Source: Trebouxia sp. TZW2008
Taxonomy: Eukaryota; Chlorophyta; Trebouxiophyceae; Trebouxiales; Trebouxiaceae
Assembly: GCA_002118135.1 (NCBI GenBank)
Contig: BDIU01000196.1
Coordinates: 107,153-171,152 of the forward strand
Length of the DNA: 64,000 nucleotides
Direction: 5' to 3'
The notes below the pieces were generated by a model. The model worked only from the letters and a program-made list of their open reading frames with translations, was not told the origin of the DNA and did not search any database. A program made the translations under genes and the position numbers. How positions within the stretch are numbered: position 1 is the first letter of the stretch; each line of letters starts with the position of its first letter. Below, in pieces: positions 1 through 9,478 of this stretch.

Positions 1-166
1 TGTGGACAGACAATGCTTGTGAGCCTGATTGATGACGTCTAGCATCAAGTCATTATCATTGCCACTGTTTGTAATCACTAGATGACAACAACATAATTGA
101 TGGCATTACATTATGTTTCTGCAAGACTTCTGCAATGCTGTGCTGTCCTGTCTGTGCAAAACTTTG

Positions 167-766
167 CTATTGTGCAGGAGCAGAACACATGTTGAGCGCC
201 TTGTCAGCTTGGATGCGAAAGTAGGACCTGCCCATGTCTTGCAAGATGTTTGAGTCATGACGCCAACAATGCGCTGGGGCTGAGTCTGTGGGGTCTTTGG
301 CATTTCTGAGGTTCCGCTGCGGGTTCAGGGTGCCTGATGATGTGGACAACTCATAGTGATACAACCTTGGACCAAGCATGCTGAAACCATAGAGGCATGG
401 CCAGCCAGACTCTGACTGCAAAGCTCGCAAGGTCTGTCTCATCAGCTGGTCTGCTGCCACTCTACTTCCAGGGTCGTCAATATGACTTGCTGACTTCACT
501 TGAAGAATGAGTACTGGACTTTGCTCTCGTGCCACCAACAGAACAAATTCACTTTCAGCTGAACTGCCTTGAGTTGGTTTTACGCGGTGCGGCACAACAT
601 TCCAGCCCGCCTCCCAAGGAAAATAAAAGTCCAGAAGAGCATTGAAGGGTCCATACAACTCGCTTTCGTCAGAGGACTCCCAGTCCACCGCGTCAAAAAG
701 CGCTATAAGCTTCGATGGCCACGGCAGTGCCATGCGACTGCGCTGCTTAGCTGTCATGCCCAACAC
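167..766 (-). CDS. Unrecognised protein, 199 aa, single open exon
   Basis: Uninterrupted 199-residue frame on the minus strand with ordinary amino-acid composition (Trp-, Leu- and Glu-rich, not low complexity). I do not recognise the family. Visible blocks are an acidic N-terminal segment (DWESSDESELYGPF), a hydrophobic core strand pair FVLLVAREQSPVLILQVKSA, and a C-terminal Arg/Ser-rich tail. The E...x(10-20)...Q-V-K arrangement in two adjacent strands is faintly reminiscent of PD-(D/E)XK folds, but the usual (D/E)xK is QxK here, so I do not claim nuclease function. Splice sites at either end were not resolved, so this may be one exon of a longer gene. Confidence 0.45.
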   Translation of the reverse strand: MLGMTAKQRSRMALPWPSKLIALFDAVDWESSDESELYGPFNALLDFYFPWEAGWNVVPHRVKPTQGSSAESEFVLLVAREQSPVLILQVKSASHIDDPGSRVAADQLMRQTLRALQSESGWPCLYGFSMLGPRLYHYELSTSSGTLNPQRNLRNAKDPTDSAPAHCWRHDSNILQDMGRSYFRIQADKALNMCSAPAQ

Positions 767-1681
767 ATCCGCACTGGAGGGTCTTGCAATGCACGCCTCC
801 CCGTCGGCCGCATCAAACGGCCCGAGACTTTATGTCGTCGTGCAGAAAGTGCCATGACAGCTGCTTTGACACGACCAGTATCCGAGAAATGTGAAGCTCA
901 GCAGACACAGACAGAGCAGCCGACCGCGAGTGCTTGTGTGCCTCGTGCGGGAGAGCTGTGCTTGTGGATTGTGTGCGCTTTGTGGCTCAGCATTTTTACT
1001 CAGCAGCATTTCGCGTCGCTATGCCCAGCTGCTCACCCTGTCATGTGCATGCTTGCATGATCAGCTGCTAGGTGAGTGGTGCTGTTGTTGCACATGGCTT
1101 TCATCCTGTGCTGTTGACTTGGTCATTTGCTTAGATGCTGTCCTTTTGCAGGATGCCCAATACACTGCTGCATAAAGACCGACGTACATCGCTGGCAAAG
1201 ACAGGGCCTAAAATCATTTGCAGAGCAGCTCTGCATTTGAGCTGTCCTCTCGGCTTTGTTACAAACATCTGAGCCGGTGAGTCACTTTATGCTTTGCACT
1301 GCAGGTGGTCATCTGCATGCTTGCCGGGGTCAGTGCCCAGCCATCCCCCAGCTAACCCGTCAGGCGCCCCTGTCAGGCCTGCTGCATGCAGCTCAAACCA
1401 TTCGCCTTCCTCACAAGCTGCCAGCTCCACTGACTGGCAGACAATGAAAGCCTCAGGCAGCAAAATCAAAGGGCAGAGGGCATGGGGCAGAAGCCGAAAC
1501 TGCCCCTCAGGGCAGGGGAGTTCCAGCTTATGCCTCTGCCAGCCCCCTGGACCATAAGAACCCTAGAGGGATGAGTCAGAATCATCCAGCACTGGCAAGC
1601 AGCAGCACAAGAAGCTTTCAGTGCCCATTACTAGCTGTTTGCACATGTTCTGTGCCCATTAGATACACATCGTACAAAGGC
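767..1681. other. No gene recognised
   Basis: Short overlapping frames on the plus strand only; none has family resemblance or continues across plausible splice sites. Probably the promoter side of the minus-strand gene at 167-766 and the 3' side of the poly-Ala exon. Confidence 0.4.
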
Positions 1682-1944
1682 TTAAGGCTGCCGTGCAGGC
1701 ATGACATCAGCTGTAGACACACCAGCTACTGCTGCGCCTGTCATTTGTTCATGTGAAGTGTGGGGGGCTGGCAGCTGATTCGCTCGTGCAAGGTCAGATG
1801 TAGGCCCCTGAATTACATCAGCTGAAGCTCCATCTGGTCCATGAGCTGCTGAAGCAGCTGTTAAATGTTCTGATGAGTACTCTGCCAAGTTGTCATCACG
1901 CTGCTGCTCTGCTGATGCAGCATTGGCGGCAGCAGCAGCAGCAT

Positions 1945-2001
<57 letters not shown>

Positions 2002-2371
2002 CAGCAGGAGACATTGCGGACTGGTCATGGTTGGCTACATCCTTAGCCATGATTGCACCTGCAGACTCTGGTACAAGCCTTAGTGAAGCTTCTGCTGTCA
2101 ATCTGTCATCAGCTGCTGTTGTGCTTTGAGCTGTCATGGGTCCATCAGTCAATGGTGAAAAGAATGCTGCCAGCGGCTCAAGCGATGCCAGGCCATCAGC
2201 CATTGCTGAGCTTTTAGTGTCTGCTGAAGCATGGGGTGCTGTGTGCCCTTCAGCTGCATCTACGGAGCTCTCTGCAACTGTACCGTCTGGTCCCAGATCC
2301 AATGGCTGCAGCAGAGCATCCTGCTCAATGCCCTCAGCACTGCCAGGCAAAGCAATGGTCTGTGTGAACAA
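1682..2371 (-). CDS. Low-complexity Ala-rich exon, product unknown
   Basis: An open frame of about 229 codons on the minus strand, rich in Ala, Ser, Asp and Thr, with a run of roughly 17-20 alanines encoded by the (CAG)n/(CTG)n tract at about 1928-2006. The N-terminal part is acidic (SVDAAEGHTAPHASADT). No domain is visible. Such segments are common as linkers in algal transcription factors and signalling proteins, but function cannot be assigned. The plus-strand frame over the same tract is also poly-Ala and is probably a shadow of the repeat. Confidence 0.35.
1928..2006. repeat. (CAG)n trinucleotide microsatellite
   Basis: Nearly pure CAG/GCA run with a single CATCAA interruption near 1942-1947 and a CATCAG at the end. 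It codes poly-Ala on the minus strand. Confidence 0.95.
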
Positions 2372-2547
2372 GAAGGTTGATAAGAGATCTCTAGAGTAGC
2401 ATGCCTGCTAGAAACAGAAGTGCAACAGAAGAAGGTCCTAAGTTGAGCACGCACCAGCAGATTAGCAGTATTACATCAACAGACTTGCCAATGGGATAAT
2501 TTGGATGGCAGATACTCTGACAAAATACGGTGAGTTTGGCATCTAAG

Positions 2548-2665
2548 AAAAGAAAAGTCTACGCCGTTAGGCGTCATAACGGGAGCCTTTGTCTAAAGAG
2601 GCAGCCCGGGAGTGCTGCTTTCAAAGCAGCAGATTGACCTACGAGGGGTCGGCCCTTTCTCTTTT
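2548..2665. ncRNA. Candidate structured RNA: closed multi-hairpin element
   Basis: Four hairpins lie back to back: ACGCC 2561-2565 with GGCGT 2570-2574 (loop GTTA); GGG 2581-2583, GCC and TTT pairing with AAA 2595-2597, GGC and CCC up to 2607; TGCTGC 2613-2618 with GCAGCA 2626-2631 (extendable by two A-T pairs); and GACC 2636-2639 with GGTC 2647-2650 around a 7-nt loop. An outer helix pairs AAAAGAAAAG (2548-2557) with CTTTCTCTTTT (2655-2665) with one mismatch or bulge. Read on the minus strand, the element ends in TTTTCTTTT, which could serve as a Pol III terminator. It matches no snRNA, SRP, RNase P or tRNA consensus that I can recognise; strand is undecided. Confidence 0.35.
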
Positions 2666-2666
2666 G

Positions 2667-3673
2667 CGTTTTGATGTGTCCTACTTTGAGAGCCTTCTAG
2701 AACCTTTCTAGACTTGTTGATACTGTGTGCGCATAGCACAGTGTGTTCATGGCGTGTAATTTATGCACCTTGACCTGTCCACATCAAAGCTGTATGTACA
2801 TTATAGTGGCAGAGCAGCTGGAGCGCTCGGTGTATTTGCTGGGTACCAGACAAGATTGTGGATTGGAAACAATTTGCTGAGCCTCCAGTGTGTATGACAA
2901 ACGCGCTAGTCGTACACACTGCTTGTGTGTGCACAGAAATGCACTGTTCTGTTTTGATCTGGCAATTGCTGTGAGCTGTTGATGGTGCCACACCTTTCGC
3001 AAACTGCTTGATAGTACTCTGACGTTGTAAGAACACATGTGCACGAAATTCAAAGCAACATGCTGCCAAGTGCACCTGATACCCCTGCTGTAGAATCCAT
3101 TGAAATTTGGTAAAAAGCGCACAAAAACCTTAAAACCCTACTCCTGCTCTGGCAGCTTCTCAACTGCAGCTGTGAGTTACTTCGCCAGGCTGTGGGGTGG
3201 CGCAGGACACTACTCACTACATCTGGCAATACAATGCAAGCCTCCCTACCGTCAGCTTTCAGGTCGTCCCAGCCAAGCGCTGCGAGGCAAAGATGCGCAA
3301 GACACATGTCAAGATGCTCTTGTTGGGACCTGCCTCGAACACTGGCTTTGATTTGGCTCGCTGACTGCAGGGACAACCCGCACGCTGGTGTTCAACAATA
3401 GGCAGCAGCCGATCAGCTTGACATTTCCGCCTTTCAGCAGGATGAAGTGGAACGTCTGTCAGATCAGGCTGATGCTGGGTCTTCTCAAGCCTCAGTCGCA
3501 ACTTCAGCTGATCCCGTACCTAAATGGGTGCATTCTGCCAGTTGCGTCACAATTTGCACGTGATGCTTGACTGCAAGCTGACCCCGAGAGTTCTGCCTCC
3601 CTCAGCAGTGAGCACTCTCAAACGTTGACTGTCGTAGTGTTGCCCGCACACGAGCTTCTGTGTGTGATTGCAG
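2667..3673. other. No gene resolved; possible 5' exons of the F-box gene
   Basis: Several short frames on both strands, none convincing. The F-box exon at 3674 starts after a splice acceptor, so its first exon probably lies here. At about 2694-2712 there are two TTCTAGA blocks (TTCTAGAACCTTTCTAGA) that resemble a heat-shock element with relaxed spacing. Confidence 0.3.
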
Positions 3674-4626
3674 ACGAAGCTGCCAACACAACTCCTAGAC
3701 CTCATCTTGTCCCGCCTTACAGATGGTTCTGATGTTGTACATGCCTCATGCATCAGCCAAGAATGGCAAGCAGCAAGCAAAAGACCAGAGGTGTGTAGCC
3801 TGCTGATGCAACAGATACTTCCCATGATCAGCCATGCAGGTGTGACTGGTGGGTCAAGCGGTCTCACAGCTTGCTGCCTGCACGGCACATTCCCATTACA
3901 ACAGGCTGTGCAGGCTTTGCCAGTTCATGTGGGCAGTTTGACTTTAGTTACAGACAACTTCCCACAGACCCTGGCATCCAGCAGCTTTGCCAAGTTTACT
4001 GACCTGCAACAACTGGCAGTGCAGCACTCTTCTCTAGATGGAGGACATCAGTTTGTGTTTGACAGCACATTACCTTCTCTGAGGCATGTGGATCTAACCC
4101 CGATTTACAGCCGTGTGGGCACCGCCAATCCCTTCGCCTTGCAAGCGCTAAGCAGGTCTCTGCCTAGTGTGCAACACATGACCATTGCTGCATTCTTGGA
4201 AGATGGTCTGGCGCAGCATGTTCTGAACCTGCCACAGTTGTCGTGGCTGGAGCTGACACTCTTGAAAAGGTCACCTTCATCCAGTGATGATGAGGACAGT
4301 ATTGCTCTCAGTATGGAGCAATGGCACTTGGGCAAAGGGACTCAGATCAAGACGATGACGATGACAGTCGCATCGGCAATGAAGGCTCGTCGGCCAGCTC
4401 CGAATATGATAATCACTTTTCTATTCCATCTGACAGCTGCTTGCAGAATATCACGCTTGCTGCGTTGAGCTGCCGCATCAGAGTGCGCTGCCACAAGACA
4501 GAGCCAATTGCACTTACTAAACGGCACGCTGCAGACAATGTTAAATTCAATGACATGCTGCACAATGTGGAGCATTTATCATGTCCCGGAATGCACATAA
4601 CACAAGGCGGTCAAACAGTGTGGTAG
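3674..4626 (+). CDS. F-box / LRR-like protein, partial, frame break near 4310-4330
   Basis: The exon begins after the acceptor TGTGATTGCAG. The first residues, TKLPTQLLDLILSRLTDG then ASCISQEWQAAS, match an F-box (LP...LL..IL..L....... .S.VC+.W), the Skp1-binding motif of SCF ubiquitin ligases. Leucine-rich segments follow (FTDLQQLAVQHSSL, LPSLRHVDLT, LPQLSWLELTLL), as in substrate-recognition LRRs. After the acidic stretch SSSDDEDS the frame runs out at 4468, while the +2 frame from about 4315 continues naturally with another acidic stretch (SDQDDDDDSRIGNEGSSAS) and further Leu-rich sequence to a stop at 4626. Either a frameshift or an unrecognised splice joins the two; this may be a decaying copy. 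F-box assignment is firm, the C-terminus is not. Confidence 0.6.
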
Positions 4627-6107
4627 TCAGCAAACTGCTGCACCGCTTCCCAACTATCAGAGTGATGATAGACAGTTGACCAGTACTCAACATTGTTGGA
4701 TTGTCTGATCACATTGCCTGCCAAGTCATGCGCTATTGGATTGTGGCCCCAGCCTGGCTGGCTAATAATGGTCACTGTAGCTACAGAATTTTATGGGTTG
4801 CAAGCTGAGTGCTGTTCTTCATTATGTTGGGCAAACAAGTTTTTTGTTTTGACATTTGTAGCAGATATTGACAGTGTGATGAACATTTTATCTACAATCG
4901 TGGGTGTATGGACAACGTCACATGTATCTAGTCAGAGCAAACAGTGAGCAGGCACTTATCTTGTGCTAACTAAGATGACTTCATAACGATGCAAGACATT
5001 GTCGCCATTGAAGCCAGTATTGATAGTGCCCAGTTTTAGTGTAGTGAATCGCCTCCATATGTTTGAGTTAGCGTGACATGACAGGCCATTTTCACCCTTC
5101 GTTACCTTGAATGTTGCTTGGAGGTGCTGAGTCAGTGGTCTTTTGGTCCCACCACAGCATGCGCCTCCAGGTCATGCACCAATTCAACCATTTGCATAGA
5201 CTAATCATCGTTGCAGCGATCCTGTTGTTGTGAGGATGTGCTATAGCTATCTACCGGTAGCTAGCACCCTTGCATGCATCGTTGCACGGACACAGCACGT
5301 TTCTTTCGGACATGGCCCGACACGCGTGTCGACCCAAGTACCCTGGATTGTTTGAGGGCTGCAGTTATAACATGCGCGCTTGTTTTGCGCAGCATGATCA
5401 TTTGGGGGTGTCTCACTATGTCATAGACTGCCTGAATTTCATGGACATATAGTCATTGCCACAGTATGGCACATGTGACCAGCCTTGTAGGCTGGCTAAA
5501 GCATGTAAAATTACTCTCTCTCTCTCACACTCGTAAGCTTACGACGATTTGCCTTAAGGCAAATTACGTAGTACAGACTAAAATCCCGTTGTAAAGCCGT
5601 AAGCGTTTTGCATGCAATTTCAAGCGTTCTCAACACAATCAGGCATATTTACCCATTGCCTCATGAAAGCAAGCGAATTCAGCCAATTCTTGCATTTTAA
5701 AATGGTTTCGAAACTGTCTGACACTGATGACGTTGTCGCCACCATCAAAAGACTGAAAGTTACTGTTTTATGGCATTTTTCTGCAATTAAGTATGGCCGC
5801 GTCGGGCAAGTAGAAAGTTGCTACGGTGTGGCAATGCAGAGCATGCACAGCAAGTGACAGGGCTTAACACATCAGAGTCCTCCAGCTTGTTGCTTCGTTG
5901 TGTCTTACCCAACCATGAACATAGAGCTGAAACGATGCAAGACAATACATCAGGCTAAACATTCAATCTGCGCTTCGTATCTGAAAGCCTACTGCAAGAG
6001 ACTTGCCCCTCTGCAGATGTTTTGTGACTGACTGCAGCATGCATTGGTATGAACAGTGCTGGTTGCAGCACTGTGATGAGGTGTGATGATGTTGGTCACA
6101 GCGATGA
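4627..6107. other. Intergenic, about 1.5 kb
   Basis: No coding frame with family resemblance. It holds a short (CT)n tract at 5514-5527 and two perfect palindromes (TCGTAAGCTTACGA at 5531-5544 and an 18-mer at 5547-5564, ATTTGCCTTAAGGCAAAT). Confidence 0.5.
5531..5564. repeat. Two adjacent perfect palindromes
   Basis: A 14-bp palindrome (TCGTAAGCTTACGA) and an 18-bp palindrome (ATTTGCCTTAAGGCAAAT) are separated by two bases. They could extrude as cruciforms or bind dimeric proteins; nothing nearby shows which. Confidence 0.8.
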
Positions 6108-7011
6108 TCATAGGCCCATAATGTCCATGCCTTGGGCTGCTTGTTGAATCTTGAGGTCCTCAAGCTGCTCCTTGAGAGCAACTCTAAGCTGCTTACGCTG
6201 ATCAGCTGACAGGGCATGACTTGTGTTTTCTCGCACTGCATCACATGTGGGTGGGACAAATGGGATTGTCAGGCTTTCATCAGCATCATCATCATCATTG
6301 TCATCACTGCCTGACCTTGAAGCGTTTGCCTGTGACTCGTTATCCTGCACAACAAGAGTCTTTCCTGCTCACGCATTGTCTGCATTGGTGGTGGCACACA
6401 ATGCATGAATAGCTGCAATTTGTGCCTCTGACTCTGAGCCCTCCTCTTCTTCAGAGGCTGAATCTGAGTCTGAGCCACTCAAATTCTCCCCATCAAGATT
6501 GTCAGTATGTTCCCCCTGGCCTTCATCTGCATAGCACATGACAGCATATTTGAGCAGTGTTCAGCACTTTTTAACTCAGACATAACGTGATATACAACAG
6601 AAATCTTGCAGCAGTGACACAATACGCTGCAGTTTGCACATAGTGAGCAGTGAAAAGTTCCCGTACCTAGCAGGAGCTTTTCTGCCAAAGTCTCGCGGAG
6701 CTCTCGCAATATTGGATTGCCTGGGTTCAACTGCAAGACTGCAGTGGCGCGCGTCAAGAATGCTTGTGAGAATATGATGCACCATCAATGTGCCACAACG
6801 TAGGCATTCAAGACCCGTTCTTACTTCGGTCTGCAGTCCTGAACGCCTCCTGAAAACTGCGCTCCTTGATGCTCTGAATCAAGGCTTGTTGCAACTGCGA
6901 AGCAGACGCTATGGTGTCACAAAACCTGATCACCTAGGTGTCCTAAGGGCAGATGCTGCGACATACCTGCAAGAGCTGCTGACCGTGCTGTTGATAATTC
7001 AGGCCCGGCAT
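6108..7011 (-). CDS. Unrecognised acidic coiled protein with an in-frame TGA
   Basis: Exons on the minus strand, joined by frame-consistent GT-AG introns: 7011-6967 (start MPGLNYQQHGQQLLQ), 6894-6825, 6762-6667, then 6526 onward. The product has a helical segment (ALIQSIKERSFQEAFRTADR) followed by LNPGNPILRELRETLAEKLL, an Asp/Glu/Ser-rich middle, and a C-terminal helix ending KIQQAAQGMDIMGL with its stop at 6108. I do not recognise the family. The last exon carries TGA at 6371-6369 in the same frame as the sequence on both sides; the obvious intron here (GTGAGC to CAG, 28 nt) would be too short and would shift frame. So this is either a disrupted gene, a recoding event, or an unusual GC-AG intron of about 30 nt. 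Confidence 0.55.
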
Positions 7012-7302
7012 TTCAACACAGCTCGATCCCTGACAGCACCAGCTGCTGAAAGCTGAAGTGTTCACAGGACGCGATGTTCCGCGAGAGTCCCCTTGATGAA
7101 ACGCTCACGTCTGTGAGTCTGTGAAGCTTGTGGCTTTTGTCATCTAGCACGCACGTACAAAAGCGTTACTCCAGCTCTTGCGCTGCGCTGGTGCCATAAA
7201 GTCTTCCTATCTCGCACCGCACCTCGAGAATAGGCAAAGCTCGCTATTTTAGTCGGATATCTTGCTGTTCGAGCTGCTTCCTTGAGACAACTTGTTGAGC
7301 AT

Positions 7303-8468
7303 ATGTTGTTGACACAGCATACAGCGCCACTGTCGCGCCCAACAGCATCTTCATTTCGCAAGCAGCAGCCTGCCAGCGTCAGATGTACATGTCAACGGGC
7401 ACCCCTCGCCACTCCTTCACAGCCTGAGCCCTCTCGGCGGGCTGCACTTGCTTGTATATCTGCCTTGTGCGCGCTGAGCACAGCCAGTAAGGGGTCGCAG
7501 CACGTTTTCTAGCTCCGCGGCATTCTGCAACATATGCTGTGTTGTTATATTGCAATGTTGGCTGCAGCGTCAGCAAACGCACTGGGCTTAGACACCCTTC
7601 AGTCAATCTTCCCAGACAAAGACCCCAGGACAAGGACTGATGCTGCTACAATGGCCACAAAAAAGAAACTTCAAGATGCTGAAGACACTTTTGAAAGCTC
7701 CGAGCTGCTGAAGAAACTACGGCAGCAAACTACTGATAACACGAAAAAGTAAGACTGCAAGCAGACCACATACAGTCGCACCTGTGCTTCATGCTGTAGT
7801 TCAGTTGCTTTCCAGTCGCTTTTGTTCGTTTCTAGCCTGCCGTAGCAGCAGAAATAGCAGCATTGGCAGCAACAAGTCCTCTGCATTGCAGGAACAAAAT
7901 AGATATGCAGAACAAGTACTGCTATCGCCAAGCAGAGATGGGTATAGGGGACTGTGGTGGCTTGCAGGTACAGAAATGTTCCTGCATTGCATGTTCTGTC
8001 CTGTCTTGCCACGTCACAGCCATGTACGCCTTCATGTTTATAACCCAGTCATGATGGAGACGAATGCTACCTCTAAGCAGGTAGCAGCTTGTATGCTATG
8101 ATCTTGCTTGTGTAAAGTGCTAGTGGCTCGTCTCATGGAGGTCATAAGGCTGCAGCAATCAACATCATCTGCAAGTTGTCTCTGGCACTTGAGTGTGGCG
8201 TGCAAATTTTATGCATGTCACAAGGCCGCAGCGACCGACACCATGTGCAACTTGACTCTGGCGTGGTTGAATCCGGCATGCAGATTCACCTTTGCCATGC
8301 CTGAGCACTTGTGTGTGTCTGCAGCTCATTCCTGGTATGACTAAGAGTGGCAAGCAAAAGACGCCAGACTGGCTCAATAAGTTTCTGGGTGTGAAAGAGG
8401 AGGATGTCCCCAAAGAAGTTGCACGCCCGCTTGGCTTTCCTGACATCAACGGCAAGCCAACAAGTTGA
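7303..8468 (+). CDS. Predicted thylakoid-lumen protein, 194 aa
   Basis: Four exons with consistent phase: 7303-7486, 7568-7748, 7892-7967, 8325-8468. The N-terminus is a basic, Ser/Thr-rich chloroplast transit sequence, followed by an Arg-Arg hydrophobic leader (SRRAALACISALCAL) ending in SANA-LG, a lumen signal-peptidase site. This bipartite leader implies import into the chloroplast and then the thylakoid lumen, probably by the Tat route. The mature part of about 115 residues is highly charged, with a Lys/Asp/Glu helix, then NKYCYRQAEMGIGDCGG with two cysteines, then LIPGMTKSGKQKTPDW and a C-terminal GFPDINGKPTS. I recognise the targeting pattern but not the specific subunit; a small photosystem-associated protein is plausible. 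Confidence 0.8.
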
Positions 8469-9105
8469 ACTTCATCACGCTCTGTTCACCACAGCCTTCC
8501 ATCAGGTTGCCTCTTGAGTTGAATAGGCTTGGAGGCTCTTGAATTAGCTCTGAGGAGTATAATCCGGCTTGTAAAGTAAATAACGTCCCAAGGAGCGGCT
8601 GACGCGCTTTAAGAACAGCTGCTCGCAGCAACACTTGGACCCCATTCAAGCTTTCGCACACATGCATGCAGAGACCCTGCTGGGCCACACTGTGACACAG
8701 CTTTTTGTGTTTCGAGTGGTTGGCACAAGAAAGCCTCTGATAACAGCGAAGACACGTTGCGCCGTTACCTTGCACCTTTACACATCTGTCAGATGCTGTG
8801 AAAAATCACATTGGCCACATACATCTTGCATGCAGTGACGTTGTGTGCTGGATTATCCACTCCGACAACAACATGTAGTAACAAGAACCTAACCAGCAGT
8901 CTTCCGTATGCTGATCCATTTTGTTAGCCTTTTGCACCTTCAGGTTCCGCAAGAGTGTGACTCAGGCAGATCCAGATCTGCCTAAGGCGCAGCAAGCTAT
9001 AGACTCATGCTTTATGTTGACTTTGCATACCGAATCAAGTGGTTTACAGAAAACTCAAGATGTCACAGTGTGTCTGGGTCTGTCTGGTTCATTTGAAAAC
9101 ATACG
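8469..9105. other. Intergenic between convergent genes
   Basis: The lumen-protein gene ends at 8468 on the plus strand and the second AP2 gene ends at 9106 on the minus strand. No further coding signal seen; expected 3'-UTR space. Confidence 0.45.
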
Positions 9106-9447
9106 TCACTGCTTGCGAGTCCTCCTACTAGACCCCTTCTGGCGTTTCCCGTTTTTCCCAGTTTTCTGCTTTCTGACAGCAGTCTGCTGCTCTCCCTCCT
9201 GCCCATGCTTGCTTGCCTCAACTGGCATGGCATTGCCTTCATCAATCTCCATGTTGTCAACATCTGCCTCAGATGAAGCTGCTGAGCTGCCCACTGTAAC
9301 ATCAGCTGCAGCCTTCCCTTGCCTGCACAAGACCATTCACAGCTGCAGTCACGAGCCAGGTCACGAGCCTGATTTCAGCTTGAACAAATATGCCCAAAAT
9401 GAACAGCAAACACCTTTGCCCTCAGGCATCATAACATGAGCTCCTGT

Positions 9448-9478
<31 letters not shown>

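Noticed and set aside
1890..2129. Plus-strand poly-Ala protein
   Set aside because: Shadow of the CAG repeat; the minus frame is longer, and neither strand has a domain.
2611..2655. tRNA-Sec or tRNA-Ser in the hairpin cluster (7-nt loop with TCA or, on the other strand, TGA)
   Set aside because: The T-like arm lacks TTC, no D arm or matching acceptor stem exists on either strand, and the spacing is wrong.
6369..6371. Selenocysteine codon
   Set aside because: Low-complexity context, no recognisable redox motif and no SECIS-like hairpin noticed in the 3' region.
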